64,000 nt of DNA from Parietichytrium sp. I65-24A (lineage: Eukaryota > Sar > Bigyra > Thraustochytrida > Thraustochytriidae): positions 468,362 through 532,361 of the forward strand of contig BLSF01000027.1 in NCBI GenBank assembly GCA_012862575.1, read 5' to 3'. Shown here one piece after another: positions 19,539 to 29,826 of this stretch. The translations under genes and the position numbers were made by a program. The first letter of the stretch is position 1. Each line of letters opens with the position of its first letter. The notes beneath the pieces are model-generated. The model ran no database searches. It was given only the letters and a program-made list of their open reading frames with translations, and was not told where the DNA came from.

Positions 19539-21779
19539 CTAATCGTCCTTGCGGCTGCTTATGATGACGATGGCGGCGCGGAGCTCCAGGCCCTCGCCCT
19601 TCATTCTAAATATAAGATGCACGGTGCTCTTCCCGTTGCGGTAACTTGAGAAGTAGTTCCAATCCATACTCGATTCCCGCTTGGCGAGAGCCCCCGGGAA
19701 GAAGCTGTGCGTCAAAATTCTCGAGCTGTTGGCGTTGAAGCGGTGTAGCTTGACTTCGCCAGACGGCGTGAGGGCTGAGAGCTGGCACGTGATGCTGTTG
19801 GAGATGGGGACGGACACCACTGGCTTGGCCGTATCACATTCTGCAAAGACATCCGCCGAGTGTGACTCACTCAACCTTTCGATGCTCCTCAGAAAATTAA
19901 CTCCGGCATTTCGTGTCAGTTGGACATCCCGTTGGAAGCAAGTTGCTCCAAAGTACTCCGGCTCGCTCCCCACCTTCGCCACAGGAAACCCGTTGGAGGA
20001 CCCCCACGTTGTCCAGGGCCCTTGTGCGATTTGAAACTTTAATACATACCTAAAACTGGAAGGCTCCAGCCGGATGGCACTCGGGAGAATTTTCAGGGGA
20101 GCTTTGCCCGTGGCGTTATTTGTGACGCTTTTCGCCGGGGCCGTAGTTTTGCTCCCACTGTTACCCAGTTGAAAGCCTGATATCAAGAAATCTACAGACG
20201 AATCATCACTGTCACTTGCCGCTGAACTCTTCCTCTTGGTCCTCGACTTTTTTGAATTTGAGCTCGAAGCGCGACCTTCATCTTGAGCGGAAGTTGACTT
20301 TCGCTTTTGAGAAGACGGAGTGCGACGTTCCGACGCCTCGTGGGCTGCAAGGGAATTGACACCCTGGAAGTTGGGCCTAGAACCTGAGAAGAATCTCTCT
20401 TCGTGCATGTTCCCTCGGCCTTGTTGATTAGACGATGAGCTATGTGACCCCATCTGAAAGCTGCCTGAATCTGGTCCGCTTCCCCGCTCTTCGCCATTCC
20501 CGCTTTGAGCCCCGCTCCGCTCTCTCTCCCTGCTCCTATCCTTTTCTCGGTCCCTACTTCTGTCCCTTGTTTTGTCTCTTTCTCGCTCGCTGTGTTTCCC
20601 GCGGTCATTACTGCTGGAGCTGGAAGAAGATTTTCCGGAGGACTTGCGCCTATCATGATCTTTGGAAGACGAGCTCACACCATTCTGGGGTTTGCTTTGG
20701 ACAGCTTCGAGCATTCGCACACGCTGCTCCAGGTTGCCCTGAACTGCAGTGGTAAGAACAGATATTTGTCCCTGTAATGCTTCGAGGTTGGAGGTTTTGG
20801 TCACAATGCTAGACTCCAGAGCGGCGCTGATTCGTGTCGTCTCCGTAGAATTAGTCTTGAGGAGCGCTTCCGCCCGGGACAGCGCAGCTTCGAACTTGTG
20901 TACAAGGTTTGTCAAACTTTTGATCTCTGACTCCGCCCGGTTCGACACTGTTGCTGCTTTGGAGACAGCTTCTCTTAGTGAGGAGTTTTCAGACTGCAAG
21001 TCTGCTATCTGCCGCTTCTGGCTATAAAGAGTTTGTTCCAGTGCTCTCACTCGCTCCATGACTGTCAGTTCGCTTCGAGAGTGCAGGGAGGTGACAATAT
21101 GTTCCACTGCCGCACTAATCGAAGAGATGTTTCCATTGTTAGAAGTTGTCGCAGTTGCTTTGTTGTTTTCAGTTTCGATCCCAGCGCTACGAAGATCGGA
21201 GAGATGCACACCGAATTCCACAAGGGCGTTACTTGGCTCTGCTTGGCTACTACTCGACCCGCCCAACCCCGCGCTTACGGCTTCGGCTGCTGACGAGCCC
21301 CTATTCATGTTTTGTCGAACTCCCCAATCACTCTCCTCGTCAACATCGGTGGGAGACGACGTCCTACTAGCGTTCGGCACCTTCTCCTTTCCCGAATTTG
21401 GCCAAGGGCCTTCTGTTCCAGACCTTGACTCGGGCAAGCCCAAGATGCCCTCCACCGTTTCATCGTTTACATTTGCGGATCTGTTCTCCCTTTGCGCCTT
21501 CCGGCGCTTGTCTGCGGACGAAGATGACGAGCGACCAGGGCCATCGTACCTGCTCTGCTGCCAATATTCTTCCCTATCCCGCTGGCGATACATGCTTTCA
21601 TCTCGGCGCTCACTTCTGCCGCGCTGCTCATCCCACTGACGAGTGCTGTCATCATGGCGATCGCCCCTTCCCTCCCAATGATCATTCTCAGCCTTGACTC
21701 TACGAGACGATCTGCTCGAGCTCCGATGCCTTCTCTGAGCTCGCCGCCTCGCATTGAATGCCGATTCGCCCCGCGGCAT
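19539..21779 (-). CDS. SR/RE-rich coiled-coil protein with a C-terminal globular domain
   Basis: 746 residues. The N-terminus is rich in Arg-Ser and Arg-Asp/Glu dipeptides (about 8-110). A long coiled coil lies at about 245-375 (ALEQTLYSQKRQIADLQSEN). A second RS/RE/RD block follows (about 385-450), then Ser/Lys-rich sequence resembling nuclear localisation signals. The terminal 170 residues (from about 575) are globular, with KFQIAQGPWTTWGSSNGFP. RS-rich tracts suggest a nuclear factor linked to splicing or transcription, but there is no RRM or zinc finger. The family of the C-terminal domain is not recognised. Confidence 0.78.
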   Translation of the reverse strand: MPRGESAFNARRRAQRRHRSSSRSSRRVKAENDHWEGRGDRHDDSTRQWDEQRGRSERRDESMYRQRDREEYWQQSRYDGPGRSSSSSADKRRKAQRENRSANVNDETVEGILGLPESRSGTEGPWPNSGKEKVPNASRTSSPTDVDEESDWGVRQNMNRGSSAAEAVSAGLGGSSSSQAEPSNALVEFGVHLSDLRSAGIETENNKATATTSNNGNISSISAAVEHIVTSLHSRSELTVMERVRALEQTLYSQKRQIADLQSENSSLREAVSKAATVSNRAESEIKSLTNLVHKFEAALSRAEALLKTNSTETTRISAALESSIVTKTSNLEALQGQISVLTTAVQGNLEQRVRMLEAVQSKPQNGVSSSSKDHDRRKSSGKSSSSSSSNDRGKHSERERDKTRDRSRDREKDRSRERERSGAQSGNGEERGSGPDSGSFQMGSHSSSSNQQGRGNMHEERFFSGSRPNFQGVNSLAAHEASERRTPSSQKRKSTSAQDEGRASSSNSKKSRTKRKSSAASDSDDSSVDFLISGFQLGNSGSKTTAPAKSVTNNATGKAPLKILPSAIRLEPSSFRYVLKFQIAQGPWTTWGSSNGFPVAKVGSEPEYFGATCFQRDVQLTRNAGVNFLRSIERLSESHSADVFAECDTAKPVVSVPISNSITCQLSALTPSGEVKLHRFNANSSRILTHSFFPGALAKRESSMDWNYFSSYRNGKSTVHLIFRMKGEGLELRAAIVIISSRKDD

Positions 21780-22749
21780 TTTATGCTCTTCAGATTGTCA
21801 TGCAAGCCTGTAAGCGATCTCTCCGTTCGCTTCTTAGCGGTAGCGCGCTCGAAGAATTTAAAATTACACGGACGCACTTGTTCAAAGTCAACCAAATTGC
21901 CACGCTCCTGTTTATGTAAAACCAAGCAAATAGGCAGCCTGAATAAGAATCTCAATCTGAATCTCAATTTAAATCTGAATTTTCACCACTCCGCGTTGTA
22001 AACACCTCCCTGTTTCGCAGAAGAACCGTCCAGCAGCTCTCGCACCATGTAACTCACGCACGCACGCATGTGCCACGCCCCGACCGGCGCCGATCACCGA
22101 TCACCGTTCGCCTTTGCTGCAACGCTGTGCCACGCCGGTTCCGGTTCCGGTTCTCTTGGCGCCAGCACCGTGCCCCAGTCGGTTCTCTGCCACGGGTTCC
22201 GATGCCGTCCGCGGCGAGGACACTCTCCGAATGTGTGAATGAATGAATGCACTAGCAAAGTAAGCTTGACTACTACTGCCACGGAGTGAGCGCCTTGCCA
22301 ACCAGCCACACCGGCGGTTCCGCACTTTGGTTCTCTATGATTCCTTTTGTTCTCTCCAGACCGAGTTGGGTTCCGCTCGTGAGAAGTATGGAACAGTAGT
22401 GAGAAATTGCAGCGTATTGTAGCAGCGGTTAACCCATGTCAAGCTGGATTGGGTTCCGCAATCCTATGTGGCGAGGGTAAGAGTGAGTATTTAGTTAGTA
22501 GGGATAATTAAATGTCTTCCGCAGCAAAGCGTCCTCGAGGACCCTTTGCTTTGAATCGAATGACTGTGGGAATGAACTTCTCAGTACGTTATCTATGAAT
22601 GTAAAAGTTATTCTCTGTCTTTCTTGACTGATAGACAGACTGAATGAAAACAACTTTACTCCATACAGAGTCCGGTTCTCGCATACACGAGCGCGTACAC
22701 TTGCACGTCCCACTGTCAGTCCAGGAGTAGGTGTTGTTACTCTTCGGTT
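21780..22749. other. Divergent intergenic region
   Basis: About 1 kb between divergent starts. Contains a run of AATCTCAATCTGAATCTC-like 6-bp units at about 21947-21975 and a (GGTTCC)n-like stretch at 22135-22155. No gene seen. Confidence 0.5.
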
Positions 22750-24072
22750 ATGCTTCCGTCAAGCCACACCTTGCACTCGTGGGTCCCCGGCGCGGACAGC
22801 TCAGTTCCGCGCGGACACACTGCGTTCTCTTGGCTGGGTCGCAGCGCAGGCGATGCACAGCGCGCGCTCGGTCTGAACAAGCTGGGCGCCGTGGTTCGTC
22901 GACGGGAGAAGGGTGCGCGCGGGGGGTGCGCGGGGACGTGGTTCAGCGCGGCATTGTCTCTCGACCCATGCTGCGCGTACGCCGCGTACAACCTCGGGGA
23001 CTGGCACGCGGATTGCGGCGCATTGGTCCGCGCGGCGGAGTCGTTCCGGTGGGCCGTCGCCGCGAAGGCCGAGTTCCATGAGGCGAAGAACGCGCTCGCA
23101 GCCGTGGTCCTGCGCGCAGGGGAGGCGCACGGGAGCGGAGGCGGAGGAGCTGGCGAGGCGCTGGAGCTGTGCGAGCAAGTGCTGCGGCAGACCCCGAACG
23201 ACTCGCAGGCGGTGTGCAACGCGGGCACTGCGTTGCGGCAGCTGGGGAGAAGACGTGAGGCCATCGATCTGGCCTGGAGCGCTCTGGAGAGCGAGTGCGG
23301 CACGGAATTTGTGCGCCCTGAGAGTCTGCGGCTTGAAGGCTTCAGAGCCGGCAATGGGCGGGGTGAAGGCGGCCCGGTTTCGTACGCAGTGGTGTGCATC
23401 AAGTGGGGAACCAAGTATGACTCCGAGTATGTGAACAAGCTGTTCCGAGGCGTCCAACGGCATCTGGGGCTTGCGCATCGATTTCACTGCTTTACGGATG
23501 CCCCGGAAGGGCTTTCGCAAGAGATTGTTGTGCATGAGCTGCCCAATGATGGATATTTTACGTGGTGGACAAAGCCCCGAGTGCTCTTTTCGCCGCTCTT
23601 GGAAAGGAGTTTGTCTCCTGGCGCGGAGAGCCACACTAGAGTGATATACTTGGATCTCGATACCGTGATTTGTGGCTCTCTGAATGATTTAGCCAGCTAC
23701 TCCCAGTGTTTTGGCACACTGAGCTCCGGAGAGTTCTCGAAAACGGAAGGCCGGCCCGATGGATTCAACAGCTCTATCATGATATTCTCCTTGGGTGATT
23801 CGCGCCTTGCTCCGATCTATGATTTGCTGCAGGTAATCGGGCTCGACACCGTGACCAAATTTGTGCACCGCTTCGATTTTTGGCTTGAGATGGTGCTCGG
23901 GGAAGGTGCCGGAATATTGCAGGAAGATCTTCCAGGGCAGCTACTCGACTTTAAAACGCATTTGCAAGATCAAAACGTCCTAGCGAGCAATGCACGCATC
24001 GTAAATTTCCCGCTTATTCCAAAGCCTCATCAATGCCAACACATCCCTTGGGTCTGTGAGCATTGGATCTGA
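22750..24072 (+). CDS. TPR-glycosyltransferase fusion protein
   Basis: 440 residues. Two to three TPR-like helical pairs lie at about 60-185 (SLDPCCAYAAYNLGDWHADC; then QVLRQTPNDSQAVCNAGTAL). A nucleotide-diphospho-sugar transferase fold follows, from about 212 (YAVVCIKWGTKYDSEYVNKL) through FHCFTD and a DxD motif in VIYLDLDTVI (D302, D304) to the C-terminus. DxD coordinates the metal and sugar nucleotide in GT-A enzymes, and the layout is GT8-like. No signal peptide or membrane anchor is seen, so a cytosolic or nuclear acceptor is possible. Donor and acceptor cannot be read from the sequence. The 5' half is extremely GC-rich. The stop is 11 bp from the stop of the convergent RING gene. Confidence 0.82.
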   Translation: MLPSSHTLHSWVPGADSSVPRGHTAFSWLGRSAGDAQRALGLNKLGAVVRRREKGARGGCAGTWFSAALSLDPCCAYAAYNLGDWHADCGALVRAAESFRWAVAAKAEFHEAKNALAAVVLRAGEAHGSGGGGAGEALELCEQVLRQTPNDSQAVCNAGTALRQLGRRREAIDLAWSALESECGTEFVRPESLRLEGFRAGNGRGEGGPVSYAVVCIKWGTKYDSEYVNKLFRGVQRHLGLAHRFHCFTDAPEGLSQEIVVHELPNDGYFTWWTKPRVLFSPLLERSLSPGAESHTRVIYLDLDTVICGSLNDLASYSQCFGTLSSGEFSKTEGRPDGFNSSIMIFSLGDSRLAPIYDLLQVIGLDTVTKFVHRFDFWLEMVLGEGAGILQEDLPGQLLDFKTHLQDQNVLASNARIVNFPLIPKPHQCQHIPWVCEHWI

Positions 24073-24083
24073 TGGAGCAGGAA

Positions 24084-24575
24084 CTAGGAAATCACGCAGC
24101 CACAACCTGGGGCGGCCTCAACCTCTGAGCGTCGGACGGTCTCTTTCTCTTGCCGCTTTGGTGTCCATGAAATGAATCGTCGCGCAAATCCCGGGGGAAG
24201 CAAGGGCTTCACAGCATAGACCCACGCCCAGTACTCGTCAACCTCCTCTCCACGCTTATACTCGGCAATAAAAGAAATTTCCGTCATACAGACGGGGCAC
24301 GCGTGCCAAGTGCTCTGCGAGTCTGTGCGCTTCCTGTATGGGGCAATCCTATTTGCATCGATGCAATCGTCACAGACGCAAAGGTGGTCGCAGGGAAACA
24401 GGACTTTCTTGCATGTTTGTATTTTACAAAGACAGCAGCTCACCCCGGACTCATCGTCTGGGAATCTCTTCGTCTCCACGCTGCGCGTATACGGCCGAAG
24501 CTCGCCATACGTCTGCGCCAACACATTGTAGTTCTTGACGAGCTTCGGCTCACTCGGACCAATACGCGGAGGCAT
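24084..24575 (-). CDS. RING-type zinc finger protein with CaaX tail
   Basis: 163 residues from the preferred start MPPRIGPSEP (an upstream in-frame ATG at 24650 would add 25 residues). A RING-like C3HC4 cluster is present: CCLCKIQTCKKVLFPCDHLC, then CDDCI, and later WHACPVCMTEI. RING domains usually act as E3 ubiquitin ligases. The C-terminus GCGCVIS ends in a textbook farnesylation box (Cys-Val-Ile-Ser) with a further Cys two residues upstream that could be palmitoylated. A membrane-anchored E3 is therefore predicted. No transmembrane segment is seen. Confidence 0.82.
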   Translation of the reverse strand: MPPRIGPSEPKLVKNYNVLAQTYGELRPYTRSVETKRFPDDESGVSCCLCKIQTCKKVLFPCDHLCVCDDCIDANRIAPYRKRTDSQSTWHACPVCMTEISFIAEYKRGEEVDEYWAWVYAVKPLLPPGFARRFISWTPKRQEKETVRRSEVEAAPGCGCVIS

Positions 24576-25583
24576 GGTGGACACCCGACAACGTGGTGCG
24601 CACAGCGGACTTTGACAACATTCAAATACATTCAACGGTTTTATTCTCACTAGCTAGTAATAATACTCCAGTAAGCCCTGTTAGACCAACGGGTTTGTTT
24701 AGCCCCTGTTAGTCACTGTTTTTTACACGACCGCGACTGTTGAAACGGTCCAAGACCTTGAATGGAGAGAGAAATTAGCCACCTCCGCAGCACTTGGTCG
24801 CTTACAATTGAAGTATTGGAACATTCTTGGTCGCTGACAATTGAAGTATTGGAACATTCTGTTGGCAACGGGAGACATGGAAAGAAGGAGAGCAGCCGAT
24901 TGCAGACTTTGAAATCAAAATTGCGCACCTGGGCCAACAGCGAAGCTAGCAAGCAGATGAACGGTTACTCATTTGTAGGTCAGTCTGAGCCGACTTTCTG
25001 GAGAGTTTACCTCTAGCATGGGAAAGCCGAAACGCTTTGTTTTTTTTTCATAAAAAACAGCAGGTGGTCCAATCCAAATTTAGGTGGGAGTGATTAGACG
25101 TTTTGTACAAACATACAATGAAGTATTTTCAGCAAACAGCAGCTGCCTATTAGATGGCGGATCTTCGCAAGAGTAACGTCTTTCTAATCGCTCGCTATCA
25201 ACATCGTGCAATCACACTCATTCACTCGATTATGTAACGGGTCCTCGGTGGTATGGGGCACCGAGTGCAAGGCCGCAGTGTGAGAATGTCCGACTCCTTG
25301 GAATCACAGATGGAATAGAGACCAGCATTTGGGAATCAGAATAGTGCAGCATTCAAGCATTTCGGCTATAGTGGGACGAGGTCGTCCCATTGAAAGGCTC
25401 TCCTTGCTTATGCTCACGCTCACCTCTAGGAGTTGTTTGAAACTGCCGGAGCAAAGCGATAGGCCAAGCAATCCAGTAATCTCCACGCCGAAAGTGTGCA
25501 ACCGCCGGCAGACCCGAATCTGAAGAAGCAAAAAGCGAAAGGGGAAAACAGGGAGGCGATCGATCTACGAAGCGAGCGCAAGG
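24576..25583. other. Intergenic region between the RING gene and the first SOD-repeat gene
   Basis: Holds a 33-bp tandem duplication (24794-24859). The small open frame over it only reflects the repeat. No gene seen. Confidence 0.55.
24794..24859. repeat. 33-bp tandem duplication
   Basis: Two head-to-tail units (24794-24826 and 24827-24859) that differ at a single base. Confidence 0.92.
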
Positions 25584-27107
25584 ATGAAGTGCGGGTTTGG
25601 ATTGATGGCCCTGGCCTTGGGCGCCAGCCAAGTTCTTGTCGTAAACAGCGAAGTTCTCGTGGGATTCAGGAGCTTTGATACGTATCCAGGATATACTGGA
25701 GATGTGTCCTTGGAGGTGTTGGATAAAGTATTGTTTACCCAAACGTGTCCGCCCGAGTTTGATGCATACACGACGCTGGCGTGCGACTTATACGAGGGGG
25801 AGGGCACTATCAACGTCACTCGGGGTTCACTCGATTCTGCGACATTTACAATTCATGGAGGAACAAGTTGCGACAACGTCGGGGCGGCTATCGTGAAGCT
25901 TGACTTTACAGCGGACTTCTCCTCCAACTCGTCATATACTTTTGACGGAACAAGTGATGGCGGAGAAGACCTTGTAGGAAAAGTGATTGTCGTCTACGAC
26001 GGTCAAGAGACTCCAATTGCCTGCACCAAATTGCAAATCTGGGGAGACGAAACCGTTGATGTCTTGGCAGGATATTTCAGTGCCCAGAACGGATACGAGC
26101 TGGGCGACTCCTTCCCCGCTCAAGGCACCGTTCAGGCGTATGCAGGCAGCGAATCAGCTGCTCCAAGTGGGTATGTAAGCCTGAACACATCCAATGTTTT
26201 GAGCTACAATTTGTCGGATCTGACCGCTTCCGGCGAGCACGGTATTCACATCCACGAAGGGGTGAGCTGTGATGATGCCTTGGGGCACTATTACAATGAA
26301 GATGGAGACAATACAGATCCTTGGAGCACCACCGCTACCGCAGATGGAGATGGTAACGCCGCCGGTTCTATCGATGTCTCGGCGCTGGAAAACGCATACT
26401 CGTTCGCGGAAAACGTTAACCATGCCGTCGTCATTCACGACTCCACGTCAACGAGGATTGGTTGCGCAACCTTGGGCCGCACCGATGTTTCCAAATTGAT
26501 TGGATACGCTTATGCCCTACTGGATTCAGATTTGGGAGGGTTGCAACTTTCAGGTTGGTTGGATAACGTGGAAAGCGTCATCAACGCTCCTGTGAATGTG
26601 GCGCTTCACTCTGGTACCTCATGTGACGCGCCAGGGGATGTCTTTCCACCATCAGCTGGTGGGGACGCAGACGCCTTCTGGGAACAATCAGGCCTTGTTC
26701 GCGTCACAAATCAGAGTACGGCCGAAGGTTCGGAATACTTTTCCGTTAGCTTCTCCATTCTCTTGGACTATAGTCCTTCTGATATTGAAGACAGTGTCCT
26801 CATTTACAAGGACAACGCTGGCAGGCCGATCGCTTGTGCAAAGCTTTCAAAGAGCTTGGAGCCAGAAACCCGCGCTCCGACCAAGGCCCCAACGAACTCT
26901 CCAACGAAAGTTCCTGGCACAGCTCCAACGGACTCTCCAACGGAAGCTTCTGGCACCCCAGCTCCGTCGACCTCGACCAACTTGAACGCGACTTCAGCCC
27001 CAACCAATGAAGAGCTGGATTCCACTTTCGCGCCAACGGCTTCAGGAAGCCGCAACTTGCTCTCGGTGATGGCTCCTCTTCTCATTGCGGCTGCCATCGC
27101 TGCCTAG
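25584..27107 (+). CDS. Cu-only SOD-like repeat protein with one intact copper site (paralogue A)
   Basis: 507 residues: signal peptide (1-22), three SOD-like beta domains (about 24-152, 165-298, 305-422), a Pro/Thr/Ser-rich stalk (428-490) and a hydrophobic C-terminal tail typical of a GPI signal. The middle domain has the four copper-ligand histidines of Cu/Zn SOD (H222, H224, H235, H285), the disulfide pair C229/C294 and the active-site Arg (R291), but lacks the zinc loop. That is the Cu-only SOD pattern. Domain 1 keeps only H91 and domain 3 only H342 of the ligands; Tyr (138, 408) replaces the last His in both, so they cannot bind copper in this way. Expected at the cell surface in superoxide removal or copper binding. 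CHRD domains are a superficially similar alternative, but the Cys pair and the His spacing favour SOD. Confidence 0.82.
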   Translation: MKCGFGLMALALGASQVLVVNSEVLVGFRSFDTYPGYTGDVSLEVLDKVLFTQTCPPEFDAYTTLACDLYEGEGTINVTRGSLDSATFTIHGGTSCDNVGAAIVKLDFTADFSSNSSYTFDGTSDGGEDLVGKVIVVYDGQETPIACTKLQIWGDETVDVLAGYFSAQNGYELGDSFPAQGTVQAYAGSESAAPSGYVSLNTSNVLSYNLSDLTASGEHGIHIHEGVSCDDALGHYYNEDGDNTDPWSTTATADGDGNAAGSIDVSALENAYSFAENVNHAVVIHDSTSTRIGCATLGRTDVSKLIGYAYALLDSDLGGLQLSGWLDNVESVINAPVNVALHSGTSCDAPGDVFPPSAGGDADAFWEQSGLVRVTNQSTAEGSEYFSVSFSILLDYSPSDIEDSVLIYKDNAGRPIACAKLSKSLEPETRAPTKAPTNSPTKVPGTAPTDSPTEASGTPAPSTSTNLNATSAPTNEELDSTFAPTASGSRNLLSVMAPLLIAAAIAA

Positions 27108-29826
27108 AGCATCCAACAATCCATCCTCACGCAATTGCTAGTAAATGATTTTATTTCTGACAGTAAATTCTGACCGCGAATTTCGAATTCCGCTGACTTG
27201 GACAGTCGATTCATTCAATGAATATTCTCAGTCAACGAAGGCACGACGCCCTGGCGCGTTGCGTTGCGTTGCGTTTCGTTGCGTTGCTTTGCCAGTGACC
27301 GTTGACCGACACAGAAGCCTTGCTGAGCTTTGCGCTGAGCCTTGAACCTGAGCTTGGCGTGCGCCCCGAAAGATTCACAGTCAGTTCCGCTCACTGTCAC
27401 ACTGACTCGGAAGCCTGACGAATTTGAGATCGTTTGCTTTTTCAAGTAGTCCAAGTTCGCTAAAGCCTCACGACCAGTCCAATGCCAGGGCGCACACCCC
27501 TCACCTCCCCCCTTTAACGTGACTGCTGACTATTTGAGCTCATAGACTGTGCATGAACAACGCAAGCAAGCAAAAGCAAGCAAACAAGAGGCAAGAGGAG
27601 GTCCAGCGCACGATAAGTAAGCAGCTCCGTGCACTGAACGTGGGTACTTTCTCTCTGACTACAATGCCGCAGGTTGTCGGTCACGCACACGCGCGAGTTT
27701 TGTAAATTTTACACAAGTCAAGTCACAACGTGTCACAATGGGAGAAACGCACGAAAGAGCATCCATCGCTCTCCTTCTCGCCTTGTTCGCGTTGTGTTTA
27801 CACTCAATACCAGCCTCAGCTCAGTGTCAGCTCAGCTGGAGAACAGATAGTAGGCCAAGCACTTGTGAAGAGATCCAGACTCTTGCTGAATCATTCTTTT
27901 ATTACTAGGCTAGGGGCGGTGGTGGGGCGCACACGCTCGCAGCACTCAGTCAGCACTCGCTCTGACTTGTCGAGCGCACCCTAGCGGCCAGTGTAAGTAC
28001 TGAAGTGAGGAAAAGTCAGTCAGATCTGAATTCTTGAGCTGATTTGCAAGCCAGTGATGGCAATAGAGAAAACTGGACTGCCGTCTCGCAGTCAGTCTAT
28101 CAAACAAAACTGGCGCTGCCTCTGCTTCCAAGTCACTTTCCTTTTTTTTTGAGTGGTTTTGTATGGTTTTGTTTGTTTGTTTGGGCTTGGCTTGGACGAG
28201 TGTGACGATAACTTGACGAGTTGACTTACACTCCCTTTGCCAGCTAGGCTTCATTCCTAGCACTGTCTCTCTCTACGCCAGCCCAGTGAAACTTGGGGTC
28301 GTATCTGATTTCGTATCTGTATGCCTGGTCTAACGCTTTCTATAGAAATAGAAACATGTGCACGCGATGTTAAATCAAAATTGTGAGTAAACTAAGTGTG
28401 ATGGCATGCAGTTTCATCTAACATAAAAGTTGATTGCAAGTCATGGACCAGAATGAGAAAGAAGCTGGGCTCTCTGGGCGCAGTGAGAGGTTGTTTTGGG
28501 ACCGATTGGTGACACTGAGTAGCAAGTGCCTCGCAAGTACGAACTGTGAGTCACACTTGACAGTCATTCCAGTCCACTCTCCATTCATACTCCACCATGT
28601 CATGCTATGTGGTAAGAAGGCACGTCGGTCGGTGGTCAACCCACGCTCACATCCAAGCGGCTGAGTGTTTACTGTTATTCAAGCTCGCTCCTCATGACTG
28701 TAAATCAAAAACTGGTAATAAAGGAGTTGGAAGAGAGAGAGTGTTAGCGCAGCGAGTAAGGAGGAAGGAAGAGATGAAATGAAAACAAAGTGCAATCTTC
28801 CTTTGATCTGGATTATCTGGATCGAGCGTGTGCATGCGCCAATAGGAGTCCTTATTTTTGTCCGATTTTAATTTTTGAGAGTCGTGCCGAGCGATTCCAA
28901 GTTAGTGACCAAACTAGCACTCGAGTGCTCTCGCATAGTCTTGAGTGGCCCCTCCAAGTTTGGTTGGATTCACTTTGACAAGGTTATTCCAAGTCGACTG
29001 TAGAAGTAAAAGAAAACTGCGCCGCAAGATTGTAACTCGCTGAGCATGTCAACACTTGAAGAAGCTCCGCGGAACTGCTGACCGAGGGCTTCCATCGATC
29101 TCTGAACATTTTTTTTCTTGAGAATTCTGAACTTTCTGACCGCTTCTCGATCTCGAGATCTATGGTGACTGAGATGATGGAGATGGCGAAAGGAGCGTTT
29201 ACTCGGCTACGAGAGGATTCCACTGATCGAAGGCTGGCGCGACTACTCACCCTCCTTTCCTGGAATTAAATCTTAAACTAATCTGTGTAATCTGTGAAGA
29301 TCTATTATTCAATTTGTATTGCATTCCCTCGTGTGAACCCTGAAACCTGGGCTAATTACTCCCTCGCGCGGCGCACTTGTACATGTGCTGTGCAGGTGCA
29401 ATGAAAGTCATTGATTGGTGTGAGCGACATTCTTTCCTCTCCAGCCAAAAAAATAAGCAGGGGGGGGGTAGCCAATTTGTGACTGTTATTGTAAAATGGA
29501 GTATTCCGTATCTTTCTTTAATTTGTGTGCTGAGTACTAGTGCTAGCACTATCACCGACAGTGAGAAGTATGTGGTGTTTGATGCATAGTCAAAATTTGT
29601 TCAGCAATAACTGACACGAGAAGTAAACCTTCGTGATAGTACGGGCTAGTAGTTGTCCGCAACTCGATAAACTCGATGAATCGATGAATGAAAGCCCACC
29701 AATGCCACTCAGACACCAGACACCAAACACCAATCGACAACCAAACACCAAACATCAAAACACCAAACACTGCACACGGAACGGCAAAGGAGCAGGGAAG
29801 AACATCGACAAAGCAGCCTCGTGAGA
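27108..29826. other. Gene-free interval between the two SOD-repeat genes
   Basis: 2.7 kb with no supported gene. It holds a (GCGTT)n-like stretch at about 27257-27290, one copy of the 12-mer TTCACAGTCAGT (27374), and ACCAAACACC-type repeats at 29711-29771 just before paralogue B. I looked for further SOD exons and saw none. Confidence 0.6.
27374..27385 (+). promoter_or_regulatory. Intergenic 12-mer TTCACAGTCAGT, copy 1
   Basis: Exact copy, preceded by A to give a 13-bp match shared with the copies at 61520 and 63761. Confidence 0.4.

Noticed and set aside
24762-25016. 84-residue frame with repeated SLTIEVLEHS
   Set aside because: The repeat is just the 33-bp DNA duplication; no start context or homology.
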